Assembly: GCA_012845835.1 (NCBI GenBank)
Contig: JABAKD010000029.1
Location: 1,928,970-1,992,969 of the forward strand
Direction: 5' to 3'
Source: Undaria pinnatifida
Lineage: Eukaryota; Sar; Phaeophyceae; Laminariales; Alariaceae
DNA: 64,000 nt
Made by a program: the position numbers and the translations under genes. The notes below the pieces were generated by a model that saw only the letters and a list, made by a program, of their open reading frames with translations, was not told the origin of the DNA and did no database searches. Within the stretch, counting starts at the first letter, position 1. The number at the start of each line of letters is the position of its first letter. Positions 21,029-34,714 of the stretch are shown one piece after another.

Positions 21029-24000
21029 GATGATTTAAGGGGTTGGAAATTGATCAACTCGGTGCCGACGACGCGTGCTAGATTGTATAGGTGGCATCTT
21101 TCGGCAAATTTTTTTTCTGAATGAGGGAGCTAGGATCCTTAACCCAAAATCGTCGGAAAAGTCGTTTTTTTTTTCGATACTATCATCTGTTTGTATGTAC
21201 AAGGTTTCACTTCGGAAGGCGTGATTGGCGTGGAACCCCGGGGATCGTCGCACATCGAAAACGGGGGGCCAACAACTCTTCTTGATAGAAAACCTAGTTT
21301 GGATACCAGTTCCTTTTCCCTAGATTGTACCGCCTCCGTATCACTTATATAGTCTATACTTCGTATATATTATTTTTCTTTATCCTCCGGCGGATGGGGA
21401 AAAATAAAGCTTTAGCTCATCACACTTCCACGGGTTTTCATACGCGTCGTGTGTCGATTTAACTCAGTTGCTTTCGCAGCCCAACGCTAGCTGGTGCACC
21501 CTTCGGATCCGATTGTAGGTATGGCGTAAGCTGTCCCTATCAATGGTCTTCGTTACAACCCCGGCAGCGCAAGCTGCCGTTGTAAACGGATGCGTGTGTA
21601 TGTCGACCCGGCCTGTCCCCTGAGGGTCAGGTTCGGTGGAGATAGCCACGCGGAATGTCATATTTCCGGGTAGTGTGGGACTTGCGTAAGCTCACCCACT
21701 AACAAAACCCCTGGCCATGGGAGATGGCCTTCCGCCGGACTTGGTCCAGTTACGGTCCACCCTACCCATTCGGGCGTTGGTCCTAATCCTTCAAAATCAT
21801 CCTTGGCTCCTCGAGGCAGACTCTGGAGTGTTTCCTCATTGTTGACCCTCGAGCGTGCGTTTGCGCACGTCACCCACCTCGGCGTGTCTCCACACTAACA
21901 CCTACATCTGAGAATGAGAAACCTGCGAAGGGACCACCGTCCCACACTGAAAGAAAAAACTATTATTGGCAAGAAATTAACAACCGATGAGCGCAAACGA
22001 GTTTATGTCTTCGTTTAGACCTACATAGATAGTTCATGGGTTTTGTTTACCGGTTTTGCGTTTTCAGCTTGTAAGTCGAAATGAGTTTTTGGGCGCGAGG
22101 GGGTGTCTTAGCCCCCCCCCCCGAAAGGCATTGGAACGCTTGGACCCTGGAACGACATGTATGTGCTTTGTTAATTTTGCTGGCACTACTGTTGATTTGG
22201 TTTTTTATCAAATCGAACAGATTCCTAGCGTTCCCACCCTGATTGACCGAAAATATTTTTGGAGAGGAACAAAAGGATGTCCCAGAGAGTAGTTGATCTT
22301 GTGCAGCGAAACCGAACGGCCCCACTTGGAGCGAGATGTACGTCATCTGATTGGTGCTGGGAGTAGTGGCTCTTCGTAATACGCTGGAGGCCCGCGACGA
22401 GGGGGGTGTGGGTGCACATGGGGTGACTTTTGAGGTATAGCGCCTCTATCTAGTAGTTACTGTAGTGGGAAACATCAGGAACAATAATAATTGGTGCCCC
22501 TTTCTTTTACCGTATATAGTATGTTTTGTCCGACGACCCTTTTTTGCTACGGTAGAGAGAGGTGTTGTATGTACCTCTTCTTTTCCCCGACGGTTCTCAC
22601 TTTATAGGAGGAGCTTATCACACCTCCAAAAATAATGGATTTAGAGCAAAAAAATAACTGCTACTACCGTCCGGATGAAAAATCCCATCGCCCCTGTTAG
22701 TAGGTGCGGAACGAGAATCATCGCCAAAAACGTTACATATTTCCGACGATTTTTGGTTAACGCCTTTAAAACTGGAAACCCTTTTTGAACACAAATTTAC
22801 TCAAATTTAACTAGTATAGGGAGGGATTTGGAGGCTCTACCATTCGGGAACGAAAATAGCCAAAAATTGGTAACCAGGGTATACCCCAACACGTGGTACG
22901 ATAGAGGCAGCACGTGCCCGTCCGACGCTTTTTTGATACGATAGAGGTGTGTACCTCTTTTTATTTTCCCGAGGGTCCTCGCTTGAGAAGCTCTTTCTTG
23001 CAAAAACAAAAACCGGGATTTTACTTTTGAGAACCGAACGGTTTGTTGTTCGCTTAGTCGTAATCCATGTGGACAGTGCCGTGGGTTAAGGTATACGAAA
23101 AAAAAACGAGTTTGTGAGGAAACACCAACGAACGTGATTCCACAGGTATTTTGGGTTTCTTCTTGGGTTCAATAGCCCGCGTCATTCAGAAACCGTTTGG
23201 CCCAAAAAAACTGGTACCCTCCCGACCGTCGCACGAATACACGAATGTACCTTCTTCGGTGAACACGATTAAGGTACTGCAGGATATCGTACGGCAGTAC
23301 TTTCGGTTCTGCACTACTAAGTAAGGTATATTCGGTAACCATAATAATACCGTCATACACTACTTTCGGTGACCATGATATTACAGTATTGCAGAACACT
23401 CGTTAAACATGGTACGTCAAATCGGTAAACATGTTTGCACGTCGTCGTTCGGTAAAAGCAGGCGTGTCTGCGCGCTCGCCACAAGCATTGTGTACGGTTT
23501 GGTACTTGTATAGATATTCCCGGAGCGCAGGCTCGCTCGAATTGATGTTATGGTATTTTTACATAAAAGGTGCCGCGCTGCTTCGTACCATACTACAACA
23601 GGGCCATTATACTATATATAGGGCCTGTCTAGAATGGTATATATTTACCTGGTATTTCGTACGAAGTATGTATATGGTTTTCTACAAATAATGGCACACG
23701 AAGTAAAATAAATGCCCATTTTCATCATATAGTCTATATGGTGTAGTAGCGTGTTCTCGTCATCTTTTTTTGTTTCAAGGCGTGTATCATGTTGAAATAT
23801 ACACGTAGTGGTAGATTTAGCTGGCTTTCACTTTTTTTCGGCGATGGTACATAAAAATACTCAACGCTCTCACGTTATATTCCTCATGTTGTGGAGTGCC
23901 ACCGTAGATGAATCGTCTATATAGATTCGACGTGAAACCATGTCATCATGGTTGGGGTGAAACCTCGTGATATTAGATGTCACGCGGTCACATCAAGGCC

Positions 24001-24499
24001 ATCATAGATGGGCTTCAATGTCGGTGACAGAGTGGTCAAGCAGGACTCCCCTCATCGTTCACTACCCTGCTTTGCCCTGTTCTGTCTGTCTTTTAGCGCC
24101 CTATTCAGAGCAATAATGTATAAGCGTAGAGTCTAGCCAGCGAGCCTATGGAGAGATAATTTAGACACCGGAACCTATGAGGGGCACGCTTCCCAATACT
24201 GATCAACCACGCACGCCCCCTCGGAGTGCCATCACACGTATTTGTCAGGGGGGCATGATGACCATCGGTTGCAGGGGCAAGTTTTTACTTTTTACAATCG
24301 TGCGCTCCTGAAGCGCATTTCATCCCCCCCATTCTGCCTGGTCGGTGCAATCCCGACGTGCTCCATCCTGGCATAGAAGGGATGCGAGGGGTCTATGGTC
24401 ATACGACTACGGCCATGCACAAAGTGAGCACCCCGCCTCCCAACCTCCCCCCCGCACACACACCCCTCCACAGCCGACACGTGATAGTCCTCGTTTTCG

Positions 24500-24500
<1 letters not shown>
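21029..24500. other. Long AT-rich non-coding interval
   Basis: No supportable gene. Recurrent phrases (CTTAACCCAAAATCGTCGG near 21138; TACGATAGAGG near 22920 and 22950) are shared with 24590-25800, marking a decayed dispersed family. A short palindromic motif TATCCTCCGGCGGATGGGG at 21380 recurs at 36358 and 60630 on the other strand. Two adjacent minus-strand open frames (21873-21658, 21661-21464) are unrecognised. Confidence 0.5.
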
Positions 24501-25815
<1,315 letters not shown>

Positions 25816-26144
25816 CTCGTTTTAAGAGACGCCCTCATCTTTTGCCATTCGCAGACAACCACTATCCTGTACAGCGAACAGCCGGCGCGGCGCGTTCCCT
25901 GAGGTGATCCGGACGTGTGCGGGCGTACGTGCGCGCTTCACTACCCTCCTGTGTTCTTTGTTTCTTTGTTCTTCAATTTCAACTCAACTTTCTCAATGTG
26001 AATCCGCCCGTCAGAAGTCAGCTCAGATGTATATGCCGAAGCCGTTTATGTAGTCAAGTGGCTAATTTACTAAAATGTGGCCCAGTGCCACCGTGTTTAC
26101 GTACATTGTTAATAATTGTGATGCAAATAGCGCCATTGCCAACG

Positions 26145-26670
26145 TATGTTGGCACATCGTGCACCACATATGTTGAGCTCTTACAATTGTAATCAGACCG
26201 TCTGTGCAGAACCCTACAACGACAGATCAGCACTCTACCGTAGTGCGAACATTACCGGCGTATTATGGCTGGTATTTTGGCGCATTGTGAACAGTATTTG
26301 GCTCATTACCACCTACAACCGAATCGTACTGAATCGTACCGTATGTTGGCACATCATAAACCGTATTTTCATCGTAACCACAACGCACCGTACCGAATCG
26401 TGCAACAATCCCGCACTCGTACCGCACGTAGTGGTCCTGTCTTCCCGGCAAGTTGCCCTCCTCCCTATGCCATCACTACTACTACTACTGCTACTACTGC
26501 CACCTCCTCCTCGCCGACGAACTACCTCCCGCCCTTTGCACCTAGCTACCACCATACTTTGGCACATCGTGAACCGTGTTTGGGCCCGTGCCATACCGTA
26601 CCGTGCTGAACCGTACCGTGTTTAAGGCACATCGTGAACCGTATGTGGCTCATTACCATAACGTAAAGTC
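26145..26670. repeat. Degenerate minisatellite, ~60-70-bp monomer
   Basis: Five imperfect units start TTGGCACATCGTGAACCGTA or similar and continue with GGCTCATTACCA and ACCGTACCG. They lie near 26150, 26275, 26345, 26558 and 26625. An ACT/GCC-rich unrelated stretch (26430-26555) interrupts them. Confidence 0.6.
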
Positions 26671-26804
26671 CTAAACAGTTACAACAGCTCAGCACTGACC
26701 GTACACCTCAGCGGTCATTCCTCCACGCACACTGACTCCTCCCTCCGTTTATAGCATCTACCGCCAAGTTTAATACACAAGGGTGGGCGTGTTCAGCACA
26801 GGGC

Positions 26805-26895
26805 GTACGCCGTGCGTGTGTGTTTTCACATTAAATCGTTCTTTCTATGTACCCACATCGACATCCATCCAGTGCCCGCGCCGATTCTTCACGCT
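26805..26895. repeat. Dispersed repeat family R5 fragment
   Basis: TGTGTGTTTTCACATTAAATCG, ACATCGACATCC and CCAGTGCCCGCGCCGATTCTTC (in parts) match the left arm of the element at 16640. Confidence 0.45.
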
Positions 26896-27379
26896 ATTAT
26901 CAAGAGAGATACAAGCTCGGCGGTCACACACCACTCCAGGAGCGAACACCCTACCAACCAACCATCACGCACCTCACCGCCCATTCTTATGTACAAGCTA
27001 ACAACCCCCCACCATCCCACCGGCTGGCGAGCGACGCACAGGACGCCTTCGAGCACCAACCTCGTCGAGCTCCGCATCTACATACTCACACGGCCGCGTA
27101 ACATCACACGGCAGCTCGCGTTGCCGTTGCGCGGCCGTGCCTACGGCAGCACCGCTGCGTTCTACACCCGGCCAAGCCAAAATTGACACATTACACAAGG
27201 GTCTGATATGGAAGCTTGCCGAGCTTTTAACATTTTAGAACACCACCCCACGTTTTGAGGCAAGTTACTTGAAATTAGAATGCAATAAAATTGCAGTAGT
27301 AAACGGGTATAAGCTCTATTTTTACCCGTCCGCCCGATGATAACAAAAGCAACATAAAAGCGCCTCACCCAGCACACTA

Positions 27380-28260
27380 CAGCCGGTGAGCGGTCGGGCA
27401 GGCAACGGACCGGCCAACCTCACCGTCACAACGAATCCGCAACATTCATCCAACCATCGGATGAATTTCGCGTCCAATCAGGGTGGGCGTGTCGATGGAC
27501 ATCCACCCCTGCACCGAACTCCTTCTCTCCCCACAACCGAAAAACGCCTCTCGCTCGAAAACCGTTGGTGTCCCTCGGTCTGACAAACTCCGCGCCAAAC
27601 TTCCAACAAACCAAAACACCGCCGTGCCCATCGAAACCTTCGGGGGTGTCTCCCCACAGCCGAAAAAACGTCCGCCGCCTGAAACCCGATGGTGTTTTCC
27701 ACACAGCACACGCCAGAGCCAGCGGCCGGGCGACGGACCGGTCACCGTCACAAGGAATCCGCAACGTCCATACAACCATCGGAAGAACTTCGCGTCCAAT
27801 CAGGCTTGGCGTCCCGCGCCAACCCTCGCGCCGCACCCCTCCCTTCCCCACAACCCAAGTCCGCCTCCCGCTCGACAACCGCTGGTGTCCCTCGGTCTGA
27901 CAACCCCCCCGCCGACGCCCCCCCTCCCCCATAACCCCAAACCGCCTCATGCGCGAAAAAAGCGGGTGTCCCCAGGCCCGACCCCCGCGCTGACGTTCCC
28001 TCTCCCCCACAACACGAAACCGCCTCCCGCCCGAAAACCGCGGGTGTCCCGCTCAGAGCGCCCACACCACTACCACCACCACCACCACCGCTACAGCCAC
28101 TCCTACCTCTACCGCCACCACTGCCGTTAACGCCACTGCCATTACCGTCACTGTTAGGCTGCATCGTATTCCACGCCCTCGCCGAATCCCCCGCTTCCCC
28201 ACAACCCAACGCCGCCTGCCGCCCGAAAACCGGGAGCGTCCCGTTCAGGACGCCCGAACT
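27380..28260. repeat. Tandem ~75-bp monomers and a 330-bp direct duplication
   Basis: Six imperfect monomers carry CCCCACAACC, then CCGCCTC-CGC-CGAAAACC, then GGTGTCCC. In addition, the phrases AACGAATCCGCAACATTC and TTCGCGTCCAATCAGG recur about 330 bases apart (27430 and 27760). On the minus strand the monomers read GTPAVFxREAVxGCGE, so the repeats are protein-compatible. Confidence 0.6.
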
Positions 28261-28596
28261 GCTGCTGCTAACGTCACCACTACCACCAGCGTTACCGCCG
28301 CTCCTACCTCTATCACCACCACCTTTACCGTTACCGCCACCGTCGTCGCCACCACCAGGTTGCATCGCATTCCACCGCGCTTTTATGGCCCACTCATCAT
28401 TCCAACCACCTTCTCTACGAACTCCCGGGAGCGACGGTAAGTGGCTGGACGAGGCGAAACCACACGCATCCGCAACGTATTCGTGTTCCTCTTCGGGGTT
28501 TGGCGTTCGTAATCCCAATCCCGCCGAGTCTGATTCCGCCGCCTCTGACGCGATTCTCCAAGGGTGCGGCTCTCCCGCGGCGTACTTTCGAAGCCC
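27748..28596 (-). CDS. Candidate terminal exon, Gly/Ser-rich protein with short repeats
   Basis: An acceptor GATGCACCCAG/GGGCTTCG at 28597 opens a 282-codon frame that ends in a TAA or TAG near 27748. It begins GLRKYAAGEPHPWRIASEAA, continues LRTPNPEEEHEYVADACGFA, and then holds two WNxMQP phrases, each followed by Gly/Ser-rich stretches. It ends with four GTPAVF-REA-GCGE-like repeats. The first 80 residues look like ordinary protein and have GC-rich third positions; the remainder follows the tandem monomers. No domain was recognised. Upstream exons were not found; a TA microsatellite lies just before the acceptor. It may be a real gene with an expanding repeat or a chance frame across a minisatellite. 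Confidence 0.4.
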   Translation of the reverse strand, partial: GLRKYAAGEPHPWRIASEAAESDSAGLGLRTPNPEEEHEYVADACGFASSSHLPSLPGVRREGGWNDEWAIKARWNAMQPGGGDDGGGNGKGGGDRGRSGGNAGGSGDVSSSSSGVLNGTLPVFGRQAALGCGEAGDSARAWNTMQPNSDGNGSGVNGSGGGRGRSGCSGGGGGGSGVGALSGTPAVFGREAVSCCGGEGTSARGSGLGTPAFFAHEAVWGYGGGGASAGGLSDRGTPAVVEREADLGCGEGRGAARGLARDAKPDWTRSSSDGCMDVADSL

Positions 28597-28630
28597 CTGG
28601 GTGCATCAAAAACGTGGTGGAAGGCTTTTT

Positions 28631-28632
<2 letters not shown>

Positions 28633-28661
<29 letters not shown>
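28633..28661. repeat. TA dinucleotide microsatellite
   Basis: About 14 uninterrupted TA units just upstream (on the minus strand) of the candidate exon acceptor at 28597. Confidence 0.95.
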
Positions 28662-28664
<3 letters not shown>

Positions 28665-28844
28665 ATATTGCAAAAAAATGTCTCACAATAAATCCAGGTA
28701 GTTCTCTCAAAAATCATGGGTGCAAGTCTGAATGACGTGAGTTAAGCTCAGCATCAATAAATTCGGCTGCACTCACCGCTGAGGTATAACAAACATGGTA
28801 GGAATATTAGTCGAATCGAATCGAAACATTACCTCCGGTATCCT

Positions 28845-29129
28845 CTAAGGCTGCACACCCGTAGCAGCATCATCATCCTCACGATCTACAACAACAGCAA
28901 CACCAGCACCAGCACCAGCACCAGCACCAGCACCAGCACCACCACCAACAACAACAGTCCTGTTGTCGTTACAAACGAAGACATACCAATGACACGGAAA
29001 ACTCTGAAACGTCGTACCTGAAGGAGAGTCTCGACGACGAACGCCATCGTGCTCACAGAACTCCATGCCGCTCTCTCCAGAAACGGTAGCTGTAACTGCC
29101 CATCTTTGCCCACAAACGGGCAGGTCCTC
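28845..29129 (-). CDS. Candidate terminal exon, Cys-containing with Gly-Ala tail
   Basis: An acceptor with a short pyrimidine run (AGGTGTTTCAG/GAGGAC) opens a 94-codon frame in phase 0. It starts EDLPVCGQRWAVTATVSG and passes through FPCHWYVFVCNDNRTVVVGG. It then has a (GA)n tail made by a GCTGGT-type hexamer repeat and ends DDDAATGVQP and a stop. Five cysteines suggest an extracellular or zinc-binding protein, but I recognise no family. The other frames across it are hydrophobic artefacts of the hexamer. No upstream exon is proven. Confidence 0.3.
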   Translation of the reverse strand, partial: EDLPVCGQRWAVTATVSGESGMEFCEHDGVRRRDSPSGTTFQSFPCHWYVFVCNDNRTVVVGGGAGAGAGAGAGAGVAVVVDREDDDAATGVQP

Positions 29130-29939
29130 CTGAAACACCTAATGTTCGTGAGCGTTAGCGTTGCATCCATCACGGTAAGTCGTCGAGTTAAATCGCCGCG
29201 GTAAATCGCCGCGACAAACAATGGCGGCAAAAATAAAGAGGGACGCGCCTGGCGACTGATCCATTGCGTTAAACGTTCGAACCAATCGCAGGCATAGCAG
29301 GGGGGAAGACAAGCAATGAAGACCTGTTCGATGCTTCGACAGGCAGCCACAAAAGGCTACGTTTGTTTGGCAGCTAGTTCGACACGACACTCGGAAACGC
29401 GGGATTTTACAATTTCTCGAAGGCGGCAGTTTTTCCTACAGACCATCGCTCGTGCGACCACACGCTACAGAACAAAGAAGCGTGACCACCTGTACGTAGC
29501 TGCTGCAAAACGTTTGCAAGGTGCTCCACCATCAAGCTAACTCCCTACCCCCCTTCTTCTCCCCTCCCCCGCCTACACCTACCCGCCACCCCTTTCTCTC
29601 CGCCGTACCTCCTCCCGTAGTGTTGGAGGTCTCCCTGTTAGGAGTAGGAACGGTGTTCCATTTCGAAACGGATGCGTTTTCAATGGTCGAACGACTAAGG
29701 CAAGCAACAAATGAGGACCCCCTTCTCCGTAACTGTGAATGAGTAGCTGCTGCAAAACGATTGCAAGGTGCTCCGCGGTCACGCTAGCCCCCACCCCACG
29801 CCATCCCTACGCCTCCCCCCCCCCCCCCCTCCCACCGTTCCTCCCCCCCTCCCCGCCCCCCTCCCCCTCTTCCCTCCACCCACCCACCCCCACCTTTCCG
29901 CGAAGATAGCCGGCGGGTCATGGGGGTAAAACTTGGGCA

Positions 29940-30500
29940 CAACAATGGAGAAGGTGGTGGGCACGCTTGTTCCCCGGGTAGCCCCAGCCGCTGGTGTAAT
30001 AGCTCCCACTCCCCCAATCGGGCACAAAAAAGTCAGCTGGCATTCCAAAGGATTGCCAGGCGTTTTGTCGAACCTGTTCCGTAGTCCGTGGCGTTTGAAC
30101 GCGTGCGGGGGAGGTAGTGGGTCGCTCGGGAGGGCAGCATAGTTCTCACCTTTTTAAAATGGGAAAAAAATGGAACATCCCCCACGTGTAAACGGACGTT
30201 TTTGAGGAAGTCGGCGCAGGTATCAATACAGGCACAAGAAACGACAACTGGCTTTTCAGAAGGTTTGCCAGGGTTTTTGATCAAACCTCTAGCGCGTGGG
30301 GTTTGAAGGCGTGCGGGTGAGGCGGTGCGTCGTTTGAGAGGTGTGGCGGAAGGGCAATACAATTCTCAAACTCGTATAATGGGATAACTCCTGGAATATG
30401 TAGTTGTTCGTATAGTGGGGAAATTCTGGGAATATTCCACATAATCGGAAAACACTGGGAGTACCCCCCTCATGTAAACGGACGTGTTCATGGCAGTCGG
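29940..30500. repeat. Two ~240-bp direct repeats
   Basis: The segments at about 30030-30220 and 30240-30490 share, in order, CTGGC-TTCCAAAGGATTGCCAG or a close variant, GCGTTTGAACGCGTGCGGG, and CCCC-ACGTGTAAACGGACGT followed by AGTCGGCGC. Another short duplication, GTAGCTGCTGCAAAACG-TTGC, lies at 29496 and 29740. Confidence 0.65.
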
Positions 30501-30739
30501 CGCCGACATCAAGCCTTCGTTTGCCGCTGCCCCCCCCGCGAGACTAAACCCGCCTATTTTGGGATATATTAATAGCAATTATTGTCTCGGGGATATTCCC
30601 CCCCCCAAATCCCCACTATGCGGAGGCGAAAACTGGCCTCTGGCAGGTGTTACTGAATTTAGATGGACTTTCCTAGACAGATCAAAGAGAAAACTTGGCA
30701 AACTGCTCCCGCTTGGCACCCTGATTCCACCCCGGCCTG

Positions 30740-30945
30740 ATAATTCGACGTATACTATCTCGTCACTATCTTGTCATCGAAAGAGCGAGAGCGTGAGATA
30801 GCAAAAGTTCGATGGAAATCGACAAGCAGTGGGATTATTGAAAACCCCTTGTGCGATTGAAAATAAGGAAATACGTACCGGACAGGGGGAAGGGACGACC
30901 CCTGTGACCACGGCTTGCCCAGAAGATGGAACGAAAAGATGAGAT
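30740..30945 (-). repeat. Diverged partial SINE-like copy (family S2)
   Basis: AGCGAGAGCGTGAGATAGCA, AGTGGGATTATTGAAAACCC, and GGGACGACCCCTGTGACCAC with CTTGCCCAGAAG match the body and 3' part of the better S2 copies at 45135 and 45500. The tRNA-like head is absent. Relative to the heads, the orientation is opposite to the copies at 45 kb. Confidence 0.55.
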
Positions 30946-30999
30946 ACATAAACTAAACTTAAACCGCACCGCACGGAACCTAACCGCACTGCAAGAAAG

Positions 31000-31811
31000 A
31001 AAGCACTGCTGTAATATGCCATGACTGGCTCGAGGCCAGGCTGTACCCGTTTAGGTATCTAAAGTAGCAGGTGTACCCTTTTTTGGCTACTATCCCAGGG
31101 TAAATTTTTCTCCCTTACCTCGCGACTCCCTGCTGATGGAGGAGGTCGCAGTCGACAAGGTCTTTCTTCAACCTCAGTTCTCCGGGAGTAGAGCTGTCAG
31201 GAAATACACAACACGTGGGGCAGGCAATACAGACAGAGGCGCATGAAAGCTGGGCCAAGTCACCGTGCATAGCTTAATCAGTTCAGTTCTGAAACGCTCA
31301 ACGAAACGCCACACAGCCTGGCAAAGCAATTCCTGCAATCGCCGAAATGCTCTCCGAATCGTTCGACAGCTTGACAAAAACAAGTCATGTAGCCTGGGTA
31401 CGGGTTGATTTCATAGAGCCGAGACTAAGCAATACTGATACAATAGTGCGAACTGTAATACAGTCAACGATATGCGTTGCCCTGCTGTGCCCCAGTGCAC
31501 TTTAAGTCCTCAATACAAGACGTGTCTACGCGTAAGTAATGCAAAAAACTGATTTCAGTCGGAATTGACGTAGTTACGCCTAATCAACTGATCCACACCC
31601 AACGTCTCCAACAGCAAGTGCGGTAGGCAGACATGAGGGAATTTTGTGGAACTCAATATGGAAGGGTAAGGGTAAGGGTATGTGAAAGAGTAGTACGCGT
31701 GGCGCTCCAGTCAGTGCTTAAAATATGGACTGTGCGAGGAATCTCAGTACAAGAACACAGCGGCGAGCTCTGTCGCCGTCTGCTCTAAAAAGTATATTAG
31801 TCTGTCATAGA
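31000..31811. other. Non-coding interval
   Basis: No supportable gene. A short GGGTAA tract (three units) lies near 31666. Nothing else recognised. Confidence 0.5.
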
Positions 31812-32790
31812 CAATGTATCAACGCGGATGGAGAGCTCAACGTCGAGATAAACCGGCGTCTTCAGAGCGTGCTTCCAGCAGTACAAGGTGGAAATCTATG
31901 ACCGCCCGTGTGTGCGCTTTCGCTGCTGAAGGTGCGGATGCTGAAAGCCGAAGTGCTAGAGACGCTACTCTACGGGTGCGTGACGTGGAGCCCGAACAAG
32001 CCTGACTACGACAGGCTACGGCAGGTTCACCACTTCATGCTCCTCCGATGCCTCGGCTAGCGGAAAAGGAAGTGCGACGACCACACCCTCTCGTATGCCA
32101 ACGCGCTTGCCAAGACAGACTCCGAGAGCATTGAGGCGACGGTGCGGAGACGGAGGATGTTGTTGGCGGGATTCATGGCACGTATGGAGGAGCGTCTGCC
32201 GCGCAGGGTAAAGTTGAGGGAGCTGGTTGGGGGTAAGGGACACTCTGGGGGGCAATCTAAGGATTGGATGGTGCGCCTCGAGGAGGACATGACGGAATAT
32301 GGCATGGAGTTCGAAGGATGTGGCGAAAGGCTGCACAAAGGCCAGCGGATGGTTTCGACGGGTCGAGGAGGGGGCGGAGGCATTCAGGCGGAAAAGGCAT
32401 GACGCGGAGAACGATAGAGCTGCAGAGAAACACGCGATGGCCGCGGCCGCGCCACCCACCGATGGCACCAATACGCGGCCGGAGGGAGGGAGGGAGGGAG
32501 GGGGGAGCGTCCTGTCTGAGAGACTGAAGTCTGGGCCTGGCCATCATAGTCCTGGCGTATGTGCGCCTTGCGGTGGCCGTAGATAGCTAGCATAAGACCA
32601 CCCAGAGTTCTTCGCCTTGCTGTGTTCTCCCCTCAGTGCCCTTTACGCACTTGATGCCCTCTATGTGTCCAATGCCTTCGTCTGTCCGTCTCCAGGGTCT
32701 GCTATTCTGGTGTTTGTCCTTGTCTTTCCTTGCTTTCTTTTCTGTTATTTTGTTTCTGTCTTTTTTCAATTCCCTCGGGTCTTTCGTACG
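31812..32790 (+). pseudogene. 5'-truncated RTE-like LINE copy
   Basis: It begins inside the reverse transcriptase C-terminal region (reading INADGELNVEINRRLQ, compare ITADRNLSTEITRRLQ in the full-length copy at 48 kb) and shifts frame soon after. It continues LLYGCVTWSPNKPDYDRLRQ and SYANALAKTDSESIE. The 3' untranslated region shares GAGACTGAAGTCTGGG and CATCATAGT with the full copy and ends in a T/C-rich tail. 5' truncation is typical of target-primed reverse transcription. It has an in-frame TAG and several indels, so it is dead. Confidence 0.85.
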
Positions 32791-32799
32791 CATGCGTAT

Positions 32800-33297
32800 C
32801 GATAGCGCTGGCTGGTTGTTAAGTTGATATTTTTTGTCACAATCCCCTCTGCTAGCGAGCTCACGTGTTCACGTAATACGGACAATACGTGGTTGCTCTA
32901 TTTCATTTGCCTCGCATATCGAACGCGTACTTTTGTTTTTTTCGTAGCGCTGCGGGGCTTGCCTTTACCTCGTTACACCCCCCCTCTTGGCGAGTCTACG
33001 TAATTTCTTACTACGATTATCTTCCTTGCTTCGTTTTCTGTTTCTCGCGTTTTTTTTTTCTTCTCTTCGGGTTTGTAGACTATTAGGTTTTCTTGGTGGC
33101 ATGCGGTGTAGTCGGTTTCAGCTGCGAGTTTTGAACGCATATACCATGTACCAGTATTGTATGGGCCTGATACGTACGTACGCTGATTTCGGATTCCACT
33201 TTTTTTTTTCCATGTGGGGGATGTACGACTTGCTTTAGCCATGATCTATACTTGTACCACTCTTGGTTTCTTTTATTTTTTTCTTTGGGTAGTCTTC
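32800..33297. other. T-rich non-coding interval
   Basis: No supportable gene; long T/C-rich runs continue from the LINE tail. Confidence 0.5.
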
Positions 33298-33376
33298 CAC
33301 TACAGAGTGACTGGAGCCTGTCCTGTGACTACGGACGGACTTGAAAATGCGAGTGAATGTGAGAACAACAACGTGT
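33298..33376 (-). repeat. Dispersed repeat family R4, copy 3
   Basis: The minus strand carries GTTGTTGTTCTCACATTCAC, GTCCGTAGTCACAGGACAGG and CTCCAGTCACTC. Confidence 0.65.
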
Positions 33377-34154
33377 ATGCGCACCAATCTGCCTACTCTG
33401 TTCAGATGTCATTGTGTGAGACGTTACGTGTTTGACATTCTCGTCTTGATTGCAAGAAAGTTGACTGGGTTCAGTTTTTGCACTATTTGGCACCTTCTGC
33501 TGGGTCAGTATCATATCACCCTGTGCTACAGAACTACTTGTACTGTACTCTAAGACGCAAAGGGCAATCACCATTCCTTGGCACTACTGCTGACAGTACG
33601 TACACCGCCATAAATAGGCCACACTACTTCTGTTGCGTCTCGGCGTGGGCCATGAACCCAAGGGATTTTCTTCTGACTAAAGATCTTGAATCATGCGAAT
33701 TACCAGCAGCAACCAGAATCATGAGCGTAGAGTATTTTTTTTATAGAACCACAATTCGTACCAGGTTCATAGTTTAGGATCAAGGCCTCTCTGCTACGAC
33801 CAGCCAGAGATTCTTACCCAGGGTGATGCTCCCGCGTCGATTCTCTGACAAACAAGACGGCGCCTCGTCGCCGAGAGCAGGTACCCCGGTAAAATAAACA
33901 CTAACAAAGCGAATGTCGTTGTCGGCGGACGATGGGCGGGCGGGATGGTCTATCTTTTCATTATAACCTTGTACTTGCGTGCTGCTGTCGGGTATCGATG
34001 GCAACCACGGAGTGAGCTCACCCTACGCATTCCCTAAGCAAACATTAGGAGGCTTTCCCGAAAAGAGCACGCCATGCTGGCGTCCCCTTTTCTTCAGTTT
34101 TCAGGTACTTCTGTTGTAACATTGCGACACGACGTATCTTAATTCGTACAGAGT

Positions 34155-34613
34155 TTGGAATCAATGCGACCTCTCTGCGGCGGCATGAGATCAGACCGAT
34201 GCTGGTTGCCCCGTGTTGCCCTTGTCTCGATATCGTCGCTCGTTAGCATCGAATTGTGGATAAGAGGTGCTTGGCTTCCTAATTATTCCCAAAATTATAA
34301 TGGGGCCCGTTTGGGGTTCGGCTGCCCTTGGTCGTCCCGAGGGAACGCTGCGTACGAATCCACAAGGCCCTGCGACAGTTGTAAAGCGCCTGCGTCCATG
34401 AACGCCGTTTCGTGTGAGCGCTTAGTTCCCCTTGACGTCGCCGCTGATGCTGTTACTCCTGCGTATCTGCCGGTTACGGTCGCAGACCTCCATCAGACGT
34501 ACCCCATGAGAAAGTCCATGGCCGTACCATCCATATGGTGGCTAGCTGCCCTCCCTGCTCAGAAGGAGCGCAACGTGTCCCGCTTGTCCTCTATACCCGC
34601 TGCTCGCAAGTAG
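34155..34613 (+). other. Unrecognised 152-codon open frame
   Basis: Opens with an ATG and encodes a Cys- and Ala-containing sequence with phrases such as PCDSCKAPASMNAVSCERLV and DVAADAVTPAYLPVTVADLH. No domain, splice sites or neighbours support it. It may be a mobile-element remnant. The surrounding 33.4-34.7 kb otherwise holds nothing recognisable. Confidence 0.2.
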
Positions 34614-34714
34614 GTCTGGAGGTTCGAGGTCATCGGCGATAGTGTCAGGGCCATATTCCCTCTATCTCCGCTTTCAAGGACGCTCAGAATATTGCAAGTA
34701 TCAAACTCTGACAA

